DNA of 29,772 bases from Burkholderiales bacterium (lineage in GTDB: Bacteria; Pseudomonadota; Gammaproteobacteria; Burkholderiales; Burkholderiaceae), in the NCBI GenBank assembly GCA_947372535.1, contig CANBUA010000016.1:1-29772 (forward strand), read 5' to 3'. Position 1 is the first letter of the stretch. Each line of letters starts with the position of its first letter. The position numbers were made by a program, and so were the translations under genes. Of this stretch, positions 7,899 to 15,818 are shown one piece after another. The notes under the pieces are model-generated. The model had not been told where the DNA came from, made no database searches, and saw only the letters and a list, made by a program, of their open reading frames with translations.

Positions 7899-9848
7899 AT
7901 GGTCAGCACCATCACCTCATCTCCCGACACCAGCCTGACGACCTACGTGCCCGTAACCACCCCGGTCACGCTGGACCGCACCTACCTGTTCAAGGCGGTG
8001 GAGCGCCAAGGCGCCGGGCAGACGGTCGAGGCCGAAGAGATGTTCCGCACCTACATGGTGGCCTTCCCCGACGACCCAGTGGCCATCTACTCGCTGGGCG
8101 TGATCCTCATGAACCGGGGCGAAGTCGCCGAAACGCTGGGCCTGCTGGCGCACGGCCTGTCGGTCGCGCCGGAGTTCGCGCCGCTGTACGCGGCCATGGG
8201 CTCCATCCAGCAATCCATCGGCGAGCGCGAAGAGGCTCTGCGCTGTTATGAGCGCGCCATCGAGCTCAAGCCCGATTACGTTGAAGCCCTGATCAACAGC
8301 GGCGCCCTGCTGCGCGAGAAGCAGCAGCACGCCGCCGCCCTGATGCGCTTTCAGGCCGTGCTGGCCATCAACCCCAATTACGAATCGGCCCTGGGCAATA
8401 GCGCGGTGCTGTTGAGCGAGTTCAAGAAAACCGCCGAAGCCATCGCCACGCTGCAGCACCTCCTGTCCATCAATCCCAACTACGACTTTGGCGAAGGCCT
8501 GCTGATTTACGAGCGCCTGCACGCCTGCGACTGGACCGATTTCGACAAGCTCTCCAAGTCCATCATCGAAGGCGTGCGCGCCAACCGCCGCACCTGCAAA
8601 TCGCTCGGCCTGATGGCCTTGTCAGACAGCGCCAGCGACCACCAGCTGTGCGCCCGCCTGTTCGCGGAGAACCGCTACCGATCGGCCGCCAAGCCCTTGT
8701 GGCAGGGCGAGCGATATCGCCACGCGCGCATCAAGATCGCCTACCTGTCGCCCGATCTGCGCGAGCACCCGGTCGGCCACCTGATGGCCGGCATCTTCGA
8801 GCGCCACGACAAAAACCGCTTCGAGACCATCGCCTTGTCACTGGGCCCGGACGACAACAGCCGCCTGCGTGCCCGCATGCAGGCCACCTTCGATCACTTC
8901 ATTGATGTGCGCCAGCTCGGCAGCAAGGAAATCGCCGAACTCATCCGCAAGATGGAGGTCGACATCGTCATCGATCTGGCCGGCTACACCTCGGACGCCC
9001 GCACGGAAGTATTCGGCTACCGCCCTGCCCCTGTGCATGTCAACTACCTGGGCTATCCCGGCACCTTGGGCTTCAAGGAGATGGACTACATCATCGCCGA
9101 CCAGCACGTGATCCCGCCCGAGCACCAGTGCTTCTACGACGAGCAAGTGCTCTATTTGCCCGACACCTACCTGCCCACCGACAACACCGTGCAGATCGCC
9201 GAGCGCACGCCCACGCGCGCCGAATGCGGCCTGCCCGACGAGGCCTTCGTGTTCTGCTCGTTCAGCCACGACTACAAAATCTCGCCCGAGCTCTTCAAGA
9301 TCTGGATGCGCCTGCTCAAACAAGTGCCTGGCAGCGTGCTGTGGCTCATGTCGCGCAGCGAGACCTCGCAGCAAAACCTGCGCACCTCCGCACAAGCCGA
9401 AGGCGTGGACCCAGCCCGCCTGGTGTTCGCCACCCGCGTGCCCCGCGTAGAGGACCACATGGCGCGTTACCGCCAGGCCGATCTCTTCCTGGACACCCAC
9501 CCTTACAACGCCCACACCACCTCGGCCGATGCCCTGATGGCCGGTCTGCCCGTGCTCACCCGCCAGGGTCAGTCTTTCCCAGCCCGCGTGGCCGCCAGCG
9601 TGCTGCATGCCGCCGGCATGCCCGAGCTGGTGACCACCACGGTCGAAGGCTATGAGGCCCTGGCTCTGCACCTGGCCACCCACCCTGTTGAACTCAAGGC
9701 CCTGCGCGACAAGCTGGCCAGCCACGGCCGCAGCCAGCCTCTGTTCGACACCGATGCCTTTTGCCGTAACCTTGAGGCCATCTACACCAGCCTGTGGCGC
9801 AAGACCGAATTGGGCCAGGCCCGCGATGCCCTGAGCGGCAACCGTTGA
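7899..9848 (+). CDS. TPR-containing GT41 glycosyltransferase (O-GlcNAc transferase/SPINDLY-like)
   Basis: This 649-residue protein has about five TPR units at residues 28-197, each ending in the typical Pro-x-(Asp/Asn)-(Tyr/Phe) turn. They are followed by a GT41 catalytic region. Residue His290 in EHPVGH matches the active-site His motif of OGT (NHPTSH in the human enzyme). LGYPGTLGFKEMDYIIAD matches the conserved GYPGT...MDYIITD block. Lys460 in DYKISP and His539 in AHTTS match the Lys and His that contact UDP in OGT. The family transfers a sugar from a UDP-sugar to Ser/Thr (OGT) or, in the HMW1C branch, to Asn, in the cytoplasm. The start has a weak upstream AGACGG. Its neighbours are a divergent giant Ser/Thr-rich repeat protein and a downstream second glycosyltransferase; the repeat protein is the obvious candidate acceptor by context. 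The donor sugar is unknown. Confidence 0.92.
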   Translation: MVSTITSSPDTSLTTYVPVTTPVTLDRTYLFKAVERQGAGQTVEAEEMFRTYMVAFPDDPVAIYSLGVILMNRGEVAETLGLLAHGLSVAPEFAPLYAAMGSIQQSIGEREEALRCYERAIELKPDYVEALINSGALLREKQQHAAALMRFQAVLAINPNYESALGNSAVLLSEFKKTAEAIATLQHLLSINPNYDFGEGLLIYERLHACDWTDFDKLSKSIIEGVRANRRTCKSLGLMALSDSASDHQLCARLFAENRYRSAAKPLWQGERYRHARIKIAYLSPDLREHPVGHLMAGIFERHDKNRFETIALSLGPDDNSRLRARMQATFDHFIDVRQLGSKEIAELIRKMEVDIVIDLAGYTSDARTEVFGYRPAPVHVNYLGYPGTLGFKEMDYIIADQHVIPPEHQCFYDEQVLYLPDTYLPTDNTVQIAERTPTRAECGLPDEAFVFCSFSHDYKISPELFKIWMRLLKQVPGSVLWLMSRSETSQQNLRTSAQAEGVDPARLVFATRVPRVEDHMARYRQADLFLDTHPYNAHTTSADALMAGLPVLTRQGQSFPARVAASVLHAAGMPELVTTTVEGYEALALHLATHPVELKALRDKLASHGRSQPLFDTDAFCRNLEAIYTSLWRKTELGQARDALSGNR

Positions 9849-9883
9849 GCCCTGCCGCCAAACCGTCCAGCACCCTGACCAGC

Positions 9884-11101
9884 ATGAGCGCGAGCACCAT
9901 CTACGTTGAAGAATCGGGCACCCCGATCTACACCCGCATCGCGCGAGCCCTGGGGCGCGAGCTGACCCGCTTGGGGTACAGCGTGCTGGTCGTCAAACCC
10001 GCGGCCTTCAACCACGACAGCTACCTGGCCTTCATCCAGGGCGTGCCCGAGGACGCGGTCTACGTCAGCAACGCGGGCAGCAACATCATCCAGAGCAGGC
10101 TGCCCAACCAGCCCACTCACTACTTCGAGCATTTCAAGGGCCGCGTCATCTTCCTGCACCAGGACAGCCTGCTGAGCAGCCAGAGCTTCGAGCAAGGCCT
10201 GAGCCGGCTGCAAGCCTGGCAACGTGTGGCCGCCCGCAGTGGACATTTGTGCATCGAACCCGGCAACGTGCAGGTGCTCAAGCAAGCTGGGATTGAACAT
10301 GCCCGGTTCGTGCCGCATGCCTCCGAGATCGAAGCCACCACGCCGATGATCGAAAACTTCGAGCATCGCGCCAGCTTCGTCGGCCACGTGGTGCCCTCGG
10401 TGTACCGTCAATCCTCGGGCTCGAGTAGCGTCGATGGCCTGCTCAACCAATTGTTTGCACGCCGCCAGCTCGACATGGCGGTGCCTGTGCATGACGAGGT
10501 GCTGGCGTTTTCGAATCAGGCGCTCGATTGCCTGGGCAACAGTCCTGAGAACACTGCCTTCCGCCTGGCCCATGGCCTGTGGGTGCGCGGCCAGTTGATG
10601 CACCAGTCGCTGCAGTACCGCGGCTGGGTCTTCGAACAAGCCCAGATCGACGGCCTGGAGATTTTCGGCGGTGATCCGGCTTACCTGCACGGCGTGGACC
10701 GCGCCTTGCGCATTGAGCGCGAAGGCATCACCTACCAGCCCGCCATCTACGACATGGACGCGCTCAGCCGCATCTTCCGGCGCAGCTTGGTCAACATCAA
10801 CGTCTCATCGCTGCAGTTCGACCACGCGGTGGTGAACCGCTTCCACGACGTGGTGATGGCCGGCGGCCTGTGCCTGACCGACCGGCGCGACGGCCTGGCC
10901 GAGCTGACCCGCCACCACGCCGAGGTGTCTTTCTCGACCGTGGCCGAGCTGGAAGACAAGGTGCGCTACTACAGCCACCCCGACCGGGCTCGCGAGCGGG
11001 CCAGCTTGATCAGCGCGATGCAGACCGAGGTGGTCGAGCGCTCGGGCTACCCTCTGCTGGCACGCGAAATCGCGCAAAGCATCGGGCAGCTTCAAGCCTG
11101 A
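9884..11101 (+). CDS. CgeB-like glycosyltransferase
   Basis: The product is a protein of about 405 residues, transcribed with the GT41 gene. It has the two-lobed look of a GT-B glycosyltransferase. The N-terminal half starts with a beta strand and a GTPIYTRIARAL helix. The C-terminal half carries DLNINVSSL-type sequence (here VNINVSSLQFDH), then a VMAGGLCLTD segment and FSTVAELEDKVRYY. These match the C-terminal part of CgeB-type transferases (Glyco_trans_1_2), where a conserved acidic/Gly segment binds the nucleotide sugar. The start is uncertain. I chose ATG 9884. A TTG at 9845 overlaps the stop of the upstream gene (TTGA) and would give tight coupling, and an ATG at 9794 overlaps it by 55 nt. 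The likely role is to extend or modify a glycan begun by the neighbouring GT41 enzyme, which is inference from context. Confidence 0.75.
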   Translation: MSASTIYVEESGTPIYTRIARALGRELTRLGYSVLVVKPAAFNHDSYLAFIQGVPEDAVYVSNAGSNIIQSRLPNQPTHYFEHFKGRVIFLHQDSLLSSQSFEQGLSRLQAWQRVAARSGHLCIEPGNVQVLKQAGIEHARFVPHASEIEATTPMIENFEHRASFVGHVVPSVYRQSSGSSSVDGLLNQLFARRQLDMAVPVHDEVLAFSNQALDCLGNSPENTAFRLAHGLWVRGQLMHQSLQYRGWVFEQAQIDGLEIFGGDPAYLHGVDRALRIEREGITYQPAIYDMDALSRIFRRSLVNINVSSLQFDHAVVNRFHDVVMAGGLCLTDRRDGLAELTRHHAEVSFSTVAELEDKVRYYSHPDRARERASLISAMQTEVVERSGYPLLAREIAQSIGQLQA

Positions 11102-11121
11102 GAGCCGGCCTTGCCAGGCTC
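11102..11121. terminator. Hairpin between convergent genes
   Basis: GAGCCGGC-CTT-GCC-A-GGCTC forms an 8-bp stem with one bulge, starting right after the CgeB-like gene stop and touching the stop of the convergent gene. It lacks a T-run, so termination activity is only likely by position. Confidence 0.4.
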
Positions 11122-12037
11122 ACTGAGTGCTCGAGACGAGGGGCACCGAGTTGAGGTAAGCCTCCTCCCCTGCGCCCACCTTTTCGCAAATCTTGTTGTA
11201 TTTCCTGATCAAGTAGTAGAGCTCGTCCGCCGTTACCTCAGTCGTCGGCGCACTGACCGCAGTTTGTATGTTCAAGGCGTGGCTGAGCCATTGCCCACTC
11301 ATGTTGACCAATCTCTTTTTCTGAGGCTTGCCGTTCTCCTCGCCAAAGCTGCATGCCATCAGGTAAAGGTGAAAATATCCTGAGTTGTGGAGCACAGCAT
11401 GGGGAGCCAACTGGGCAAATGAGCCCAGCCACAGGTCCTTGTTGCTGGCTGAAATTTCCCGCACGCGACCAGGCTTTGCACCTGCTTCCATGCCTGCCTT
11501 GGTCCTGGCCCGCACCACCCCCTCAATGTCTGAGGTGTCACCGTTGCGCCTGACGTCCGCCAAATCGTCACTGCCGATGCCGCCCAAGCGCCCCAGACCG
11601 ACGTTCATTGAATCCGCCCCGCCGTGCCCGAAGATGATCAGGCCGTCGATGCTCGTGCCCGGATTGCCGACACAGTAGTTGACGATGTACTTGCACATCG
11701 AATTGACCGAGCTGCACATGAGCACCCGGGCGGTGGGGATGGCTTTGATGCGCTTGTTGATCTCAAGTACCACATCCCGATTGGCCTGCGCATCGGACAG
11801 AAAATCACCGGCCACCCCCTGCTTGGTCGGGGCCCATTCGGCCTTGAGATCCTTGAAATACCCGTGGCGCTCTTTGTAGACCTTGAACTTGTCTTGGGAT
11901 GAAGCCCCTCTGGCGATTTTCTCGATGCCTTCATAAGGCGCCGGGAAATCCAGCAAAGGATTCTGGTCTGTCAAGACCTCACGTTGCTTGAAGCCGAGCA
12001 AGCCGGCCGGGTTCTCCACTGCGACGAACGTGACCAT
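11120..12037 (-). CDS. Protein with clan-CD-like cysteine peptidase signature
   Basis: The product is a 305-residue protein without signal peptide or membrane segment; I do not recognise the family with certainty. Two motifs stand out. GLIIFGHGG places His138-Gly139 after a hydrophobic strand. LYLMACSFGE places Cys229 after a second hydrophobic strand. The order hydrophobic-x-His-Gly, then hydrophobic-Ala-Cys about 90 residues later, is the hallmark of clan CD cysteine peptidases (caspase, gingipain, CHAT and C80-like folds). It is also seen in DUF4347-type domains. The start is well supported: GGAGG lies 6 nt before the ATG. It converges on the glycosyltransferase gene and is divergent from the frnE-like gene, so it is probably a single-gene unit. 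A protease role is inference; it could equally be a non-proteolytic relative. No partner or substrate is evident. Confidence 0.55.
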   Translation of the reverse strand: MVTFVAVENPAGLLGFKQREVLTDQNPLLDFPAPYEGIEKIARGASSQDKFKVYKERHGYFKDLKAEWAPTKQGVAGDFLSDAQANRDVVLEINKRIKAIPTARVLMCSSVNSMCKYIVNYCVGNPGTSIDGLIIFGHGGADSMNVGLGRLGGIGSDDLADVRRNGDTSDIEGVVRARTKAGMEAGAKPGRVREISASNKDLWLGSFAQLAPHAVLHNSGYFHLYLMACSFGEENGKPQKKRLVNMSGQWLSHALNIQTAVSAPTTEVTADELYYLIRKYNKICEKVGAGEEAYLNSVPLVSSTQ

Positions 12038-12175
12038 CTCAGGCCTCCAATTTTTGAATGTGGCCGCAGCCTAGCAAGGATGCCTTCTCCGCGGCAGGTC
12101 GGCCCTGGCATCGACAGGGATTAAGGCCCCTTGAGTAGGATCGGGCTCCGATGCCACCGCCAACGCGACCGCCGC

Positions 12176-12847
12176 ATGCCCAACTTGAACATCGACTTCG
12201 TCTCCGACATCTCCTGCCCCTGGTGCGCCATTGGGCTGTCCGCCCTGAACCAGGCCATGGACAAGCTCAAGGATGAGGTGAGCTTCACGCTGCACTGCCA
12301 GCCCTTCGAGCTCAACCCCAAGATGCCCCCGGGCGGACAGGACATCGCCGAGCACTTGACGCAGAAATACGGCTCCACACCCGAGCAGCAAGCCCAGATC
12401 CGGGACACGATCAGGCAACGCGGCGCGGCCGTGGGCTTTGCCTTCAACACAGAAGGCCGGGGCCGCATCTACAACACCTTCGATGCCCACCGGCTGCTCC
12501 ATTGGGCCGGCGTCGAACACCCCAGGCAGCAACTGGCCTTGAAGCAGGCGCTGCTGTTGGCCTGCCACCAGGACCGCCAGGCCATGGACGCGCCAGCGGT
12601 GTTAATCGCCGCCGTGCTGCAAGCCGGACTGGATGCCGGACGCGCCCAAGCCATTCTGGCCAGCGATGAATTCGCCAGCGACGTGCGAACGCAGGAAGCC
12701 TTCTACACCTCACAAGGCATCCACGCCGTGCCGGCCGTGATCGTCAACAACCGCCACCTCATCTCAGGCGGACAGCCTGCTGCCATCTACGAGCAAGCCC
12801 TGCGGCAGATCGCCGCTGAGCCCGCAGGCGCTCAAGACGCTGGCTGA
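12176..12847 (+). CDS. DsbA family oxidoreductase, FrnE-like
   Basis: This is a 223-residue cytoplasmic thioredoxin-fold protein. It opens with a beta strand and the redox motif CPWC (Cys14, Cys17), in the form DxSCPWC typical of FrnE/DsbA-like 2-hydroxychromene-2-carboxylate-isomerase relatives. A long alpha-helical insert follows. Near the C-terminus GIHAVPAVIVNN contains the cis-Pro loop that faces the CxxC. FrnE-type proteins exchange disulfides and have been tied to oxidative-stress tolerance. I placed the start at the ATG giving MPNLNIDF, because the fold begins directly there; an upstream in-frame TTG at 12131 would add 15 residues with no counterpart in the family. The upstream ribosome site is poor. 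Its neighbour is a convergent azoreductase, another redox protein, but in a separate transcription unit. Confidence 0.87.
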   Translation: MPNLNIDFVSDISCPWCAIGLSALNQAMDKLKDEVSFTLHCQPFELNPKMPPGGQDIAEHLTQKYGSTPEQQAQIRDTIRQRGAAVGFAFNTEGRGRIYNTFDAHRLLHWAGVEHPRQQLALKQALLLACHQDRQAMDAPAVLIAAVLQAGLDAGRAQAILASDEFASDVRTQEAFYTSQGIHAVPAVIVNNRHLISGGQPAAIYEQALRQIAAEPAGAQDAG

Positions 12848-12876
12848 GCCAGGGCCGGTGGCCCTCGGACTCAAGC
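12845..12876. terminator. Bidirectional hairpin between frnE-like gene and azoR
   Basis: AGGGCC-GGT-GGCCCT (12851-12865) is a perfect 6-bp stem extended by further pairs (GAG/CTC) across the short gap between two convergent genes. There is no T-run, so it is a probable but not certain terminator. Confidence 0.4.
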
Positions 12877-13473
12877 TGGGACCACTTCCTCGATCTGCGC
12901 CTGGGCCGAAGCCAGCGCCGCCTGCTCGGCTGCATCGCCCATGGCCAGCCCTTCGGCATAAACAAACTGCACATCCGTCATGCCCAAGAAAGCCAGCACG
13001 GTCTGGAGGTAAGGCACCTGCGTGTCGGCCGGCGTGTTGCGGTACAGCCCACCCCGCGTCAACGCCACATAAACCTTCTTGCCCGTGAGCAAGCCGACTG
13101 GGCCCTGTGCGCCATAGGTGAAGGTCACACGGGCACGGGCAATGGCGTCTATCCAATTCTTGAGCTGGGCCGGCACACCGAAGTTGTACATGGGCACACC
13201 CAGCACCAGCACATCGGCCGCCTGGATCTCGGCGATCAGGGCATCGTCGATGGCCACCCGGGCGCTTTGCTCAGGCGTACGCTGCGCTTCAGGCGTGAAC
13301 AAGGCTTGCAGCGCGGGCTCGTCCAGTTCACGCAAAGGCGTGCGTCCCAGGTCGCGCACCGTCAAGGAGGCATCAAGCTGGCGGGCACGCAGACGGTCCA
13401 CCAAGGTACTGGCCAGACGGCTGGAATGCGAAGCATCAGGACGCGAGCTGGAGTTGATTTGCAGGATGTTCAT
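12871..13473 (-). CDS. azoR: FMN-dependent NADH:quinone oxidoreductase / azoreductase
   Basis: This 200-residue flavodoxin-fold enzyme of the AzoR family is near the usual length for the family. The N-terminus [10 protein letters not shown] forms the first strand and the phosphate-binding loop for [23 protein letters not shown] is the conserved P-M-Y-N-F block around the flavin ring, and LTRGG is the second FMN contact. These enzymes reduce quinones and azo dyes with NAD(P)H in two-electron steps, protecting against thiol-reactive quinone stress. AAGGA lies about 7 nt before the ATG. It is transcribed divergently from a LysR regulator that probably controls it, with an inverted repeat in between. 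Confidence 0.93.
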   Translation of the reverse strand: MNILQINSSSRPDASHSSRLASTLVDRLRARQLDASLTVRDLGRTPLRELDEPALQALFTPEAQRTPEQSARVAIDDALIAEIQAADVLVLGVPMYNFGVPAQLKNWIDAIARARVTFTYGAQGPVGLLTGKKVYVALTRGGLYRNTPADTQVPYLQTVLAFLGMTDVQFVYAEGLAMGDAAEQAALASAQAQIEEVVPA

Positions 13474-13517
13474 GGTGAGTCCTTAGGAAGAAAGTGATGT
13501 CGATGGGCTCACTTTAA

Positions 13518-13556
13518 TTATCCCAACCGGCATCCGGAAGCCATTGAACTGGATAA
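13518..13556. promoter_or_regulatory. Inverted repeat in azoR/LysR divergent promoter region
   Basis: TTATCC at 13518-13523 and GGATAA at 13551-13556 are exact inverted copies with centres 33 bp apart, about three helical turns. A smaller CCGG-CAT-CCGG dyad lies between them. The position between a LysR gene and its divergent neighbour is where such regulators bind. Operator function is inferred. Confidence 0.4.
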
Positions 13557-13577
13557 CATTGTTCCACCAGCAAGACA

Positions 13578-14564
13578 ATGGCGGTGCCGATGAACGTGGA
13601 ACCCAACGACCTCCTGCTCTTTGCCCGCGTGGTGGACGAGCACAGTTTCAGCCGGGCGGCCGAGCGCGTCGGCCTGCCCAAATCAACCGTGTCACGCCGG
13701 ATCGCCGCGCTGGAGGCGCAGCTGGGCGAGCGCTTGCTTTTGCGCACCACCCGCCAACTCACCCTCACGGACTTTGGCCAGAGCGTGCTTGACCACGCCC
13801 GCCAGATCGCCGCCGAGGTCGATGCCGCCGCCACACTGGCCCAGCACCGGCAGGTCGAGCCCAGCGGGCGCCTGCGCATGTCGATGCCGGCCGACTTTGC
13901 CACCAATGTGCTGGAGCCCATGCTCGCCAAATTCGTGCAGCGCTACCCGGCCATCTCGCTGGAGATCGACCTCACGCCCCGCCGTGTCGATCTGATCGGC
14001 GAGAACTTCGACATTGCCATCCGCATGGGCGACCTGCCCGACGATGCGTCCCTGGCGGGGCGGCGCATCGCCGTGCTGACCGGTGGGCTGTACGCCTCGC
14101 CAGGCTACCTTGCGCGCCGGGGTCATCCGTCTGAACCGGAGGCCTTGATGGAGCACGATGCCCTGCGTTTGCTGGGCCGCCATGGCGATGCCGCGCCCTG
14201 GGTGCTGCAGCGCGGCCAGGCACGCTGGGAAGGCATCCCGCCCGGCCGTGCCACCATCAATTCCCCCCACCTGCTGATGCGCATGGCCCTGTCAGACGCG
14301 GGCATTGCCCTGGTCGATGATCACTTCGCCGAACCACACCTGCGCAGCGGCACCTTGGTGCCTGTGCTGCAGGACTGGCAGACGCCATCGACTGATGCGT
14401 GGGCCGTTTTCCCAGGCCGGCGCCTCATGCCCGCGCGGACCCGCGTGATGCTGGACACGCTGGTGAGCACCTTGACAGGGGCCCAATGTCAGGCGCACCA
14501 ATCGCAGTTGGAAGAGACCTTGCGCATGGCCAAAAAGGGCATGGTGCCCAAGGCGGCGGCTTGA
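13578..14564 (+). CDS. LysR family transcriptional regulator
   Basis: This is a 328-residue LysR-type regulator. The N-terminal winged helix-turn-helix is clear: LLLFARVVDEHSFSRAAERV then GLPKSTVSRRIAALEAQLG, followed by LLLRTTRQLTLTDFG. The rest is a substrate-binding domain (about residues 95-300) with the SGRLRMSMP opening and an FDIAIRMG segment, typical of the CrgA/DsdC-like branch. Family members bind DNA as tetramers and respond to a small ligand. The start may be ATG 13578 or ATG 13590, four codons later; neither has a strong ribosome site. It is divergent from azoR, which suggests control of that gene by a quinone or electrophile signal. The C-terminal 30 residues are charged and look unstructured. 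Confidence 0.92.
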   Translation: MAVPMNVEPNDLLLFARVVDEHSFSRAAERVGLPKSTVSRRIAALEAQLGERLLLRTTRQLTLTDFGQSVLDHARQIAAEVDAAATLAQHRQVEPSGRLRMSMPADFATNVLEPMLAKFVQRYPAISLEIDLTPRRVDLIGENFDIAIRMGDLPDDASLAGRRIAVLTGGLYASPGYLARRGHPSEPEALMEHDALRLLGRHGDAAPWVLQRGQARWEGIPPGRATINSPHLLMRMALSDAGIALVDDHFAEPHLRSGTLVPVLQDWQTPSTDAWAVFPGRRLMPARTRVMLDTLVSTLTGAQCQAHQSQLEETLRMAKKGMVPKAAA

Positions 14565-14577
14565 ACCCAAACACAAC

Positions 14578-15576
14578 TCAGCCGTTCAGTTGTTGCCGAT
14601 ATTGCCCGGGCGACATCCCGCGCCATCTTTTGAACGCACGCTGAAAACCACTCTGATTGGCAAAACCCAATTGTGCGGCAATGTCGCTCAAGGACATGGA
14701 GGGATGGCGCAACATGGCCTCTGCTTGTCGGCAACGCACACCGTCGAGGAATGCTTGAAACGTCGTCCCCATGTCTTCCAGCCGGTATTGAAGCGTGCGT
14801 TTGGACATGCCCAACGAGGTGGCAATGGTGCCGATGTCCGCGCGAACATCAGCGGGCGTGTGCAAAATAGCAGCCTCCAGCGTTTGCGCAAAACTCAGGA
14901 GGGGATTCAAACGATTGATTTGAACATCCGCTTCGGCTTTGATGACCGCATTGATTTGAGTATCGCTTTGAGCCAATGGCAAATCCATGTAGGCTGGAGG
15001 AAATATCAGCCTCGTCATGGCCTGATCGAATTTCACGGGCATGCCAAATATGCGCTCATACAAGGCCATATCTTGCGGGGGCGAACAGGTGAAACAGGCC
15101 TGCGCTTTGAGCTCTTGGCGCCCGGTTAGCAAACGCGCCAGAACCATCCAGGTCGTCAGCGCCATTTTCATGATGATGGGATCAGCCTCCGGCAACAGCG
15201 GATGCCATTGCAATTCCACATGATCAGCGTGTCGAAGCTCCCGGGTTTCATAGACACAGGTCAATAATAACTCGTACCGGCTGACCAGGGGAATCACCTC
15301 TCCCAGTGTCCGGCAAGTCATCACCAGATAACCCATGATGCCCAATTGATGCGGTTGAATCCGCTCCGCCAATTTAACGACGATCTCAGAATCGCCAGCG
15401 TATTGGGCGACGAGCTTGAGAAATAACTCCCCCTGCGCGATCGACAGTCGATTCGGCAAATCCTTGTAATCAAGCATCAGGGCGGGATAAGCCTCGCAAA
15501 ACAGCACGGGATCCATGCCCAAAGATGGCATGCCCTGCATGAGCGCGCGCGTGAATTCAACGGAAACCATTTTCAT
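14578..15576 (-). CDS. AraC family transcriptional regulator (Arabinose_bd-type N-terminus)
   Basis: This is a 332-residue regulator. Residues 1-205 match the Arabinose_bd/OruR-type ligand domain of large AraC regulators, with the recognisable GIMGYLVMTCRTLGEVI segment. Residues 235-332 are the double helix-turn-helix AraC domain: IATSLGMSKRTLQYRLEDMG in the first helix pair, and LSDIAAQLGFANQSGFQRAFKRWRGMSPGQYR in the second, which is the most conserved AraC signature. It is transcribed divergently from a secreted lipase gene, with only 242 bp of AT-rich DNA between, so that lipase is the likely target. Start ATG 15576 has no strong ribosome site; ATG 15570 is an alternative. Its 3' end nearly touches the convergent LysR gene (13 nt). 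Confidence 0.93.
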   Translation of the reverse strand: MKMVSVEFTRALMQGMPSLGMDPVLFCEAYPALMLDYKDLPNRLSIAQGELFLKLVAQYAGDSEIVVKLAERIQPHQLGIMGYLVMTCRTLGEVIPLVSRYELLLTCVYETRELRHADHVELQWHPLLPEADPIIMKMALTTWMVLARLLTGRQELKAQACFTCSPPQDMALYERIFGMPVKFDQAMTRLIFPPAYMDLPLAQSDTQINAVIKAEADVQINRLNPLLSFAQTLEAAILHTPADVRADIGTIATSLGMSKRTLQYRLEDMGTTFQAFLDGVRCRQAEAMLRHPSMSLSDIAAQLGFANQSGFQRAFKRWRGMSPGQYRQQLNG

Positions 15577-15640
15577 GAAAACAACCCGACATCCATCGAT
15601 TACCCTGACATGACAAACCCTAGCCTGCGTGATTTGATCA

Positions 15641-15666
15641 TGATATTGCGTGTTCAGGCAATATCA
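15641..15666. promoter_or_regulatory. 9-bp perfect inverted repeat between AraC regulator and lipase gene
   Basis: TGATATTGC (15641-15649) and GCAATATCA (15658-15666) are separated by 8 nt. There is no T-run after it, so a terminator is unlikely. It lies between the two divergent start codons, 65 bp before the AraC gene start and about 150 bp before the lipase start, and fits an operator for a dimeric regulator. Confidence 0.5.
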
Positions 15667-15818
15667 GCGACCAGCCATCCTTTATTCTAACCTCAAGGCC
15701 AGGCAAGCTGAATTTAAGCTTACCAGACTAGGCGATCTGGGTCGACAAAAAAGTACCACGCGCCGCCAATTTAAATATTGTATTGTTTAATACATTTCAG
15801 AATACTTAAGGTCCATTC

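Noticed and set aside
7753..7938. 61-codon plus-strand frame just before the GT41 gene
   Set aside because: It overlaps the GT41 start, has no strong ribosome site and gives an unremarkable Ser/Arg-rich product; more likely leader DNA.
8838..9725. 295-codon minus-strand frame inside the GT41 gene
   Set aside because: It is antisense to a strongly conserved catalytic domain; a typical high-GC shadow frame.
9782..10690. 302-codon minus-strand frame across the CgeB-like gene
   Set aside because: It is a high-GC shadow of the plus-strand glycosyltransferase and has no recognisable motifs.
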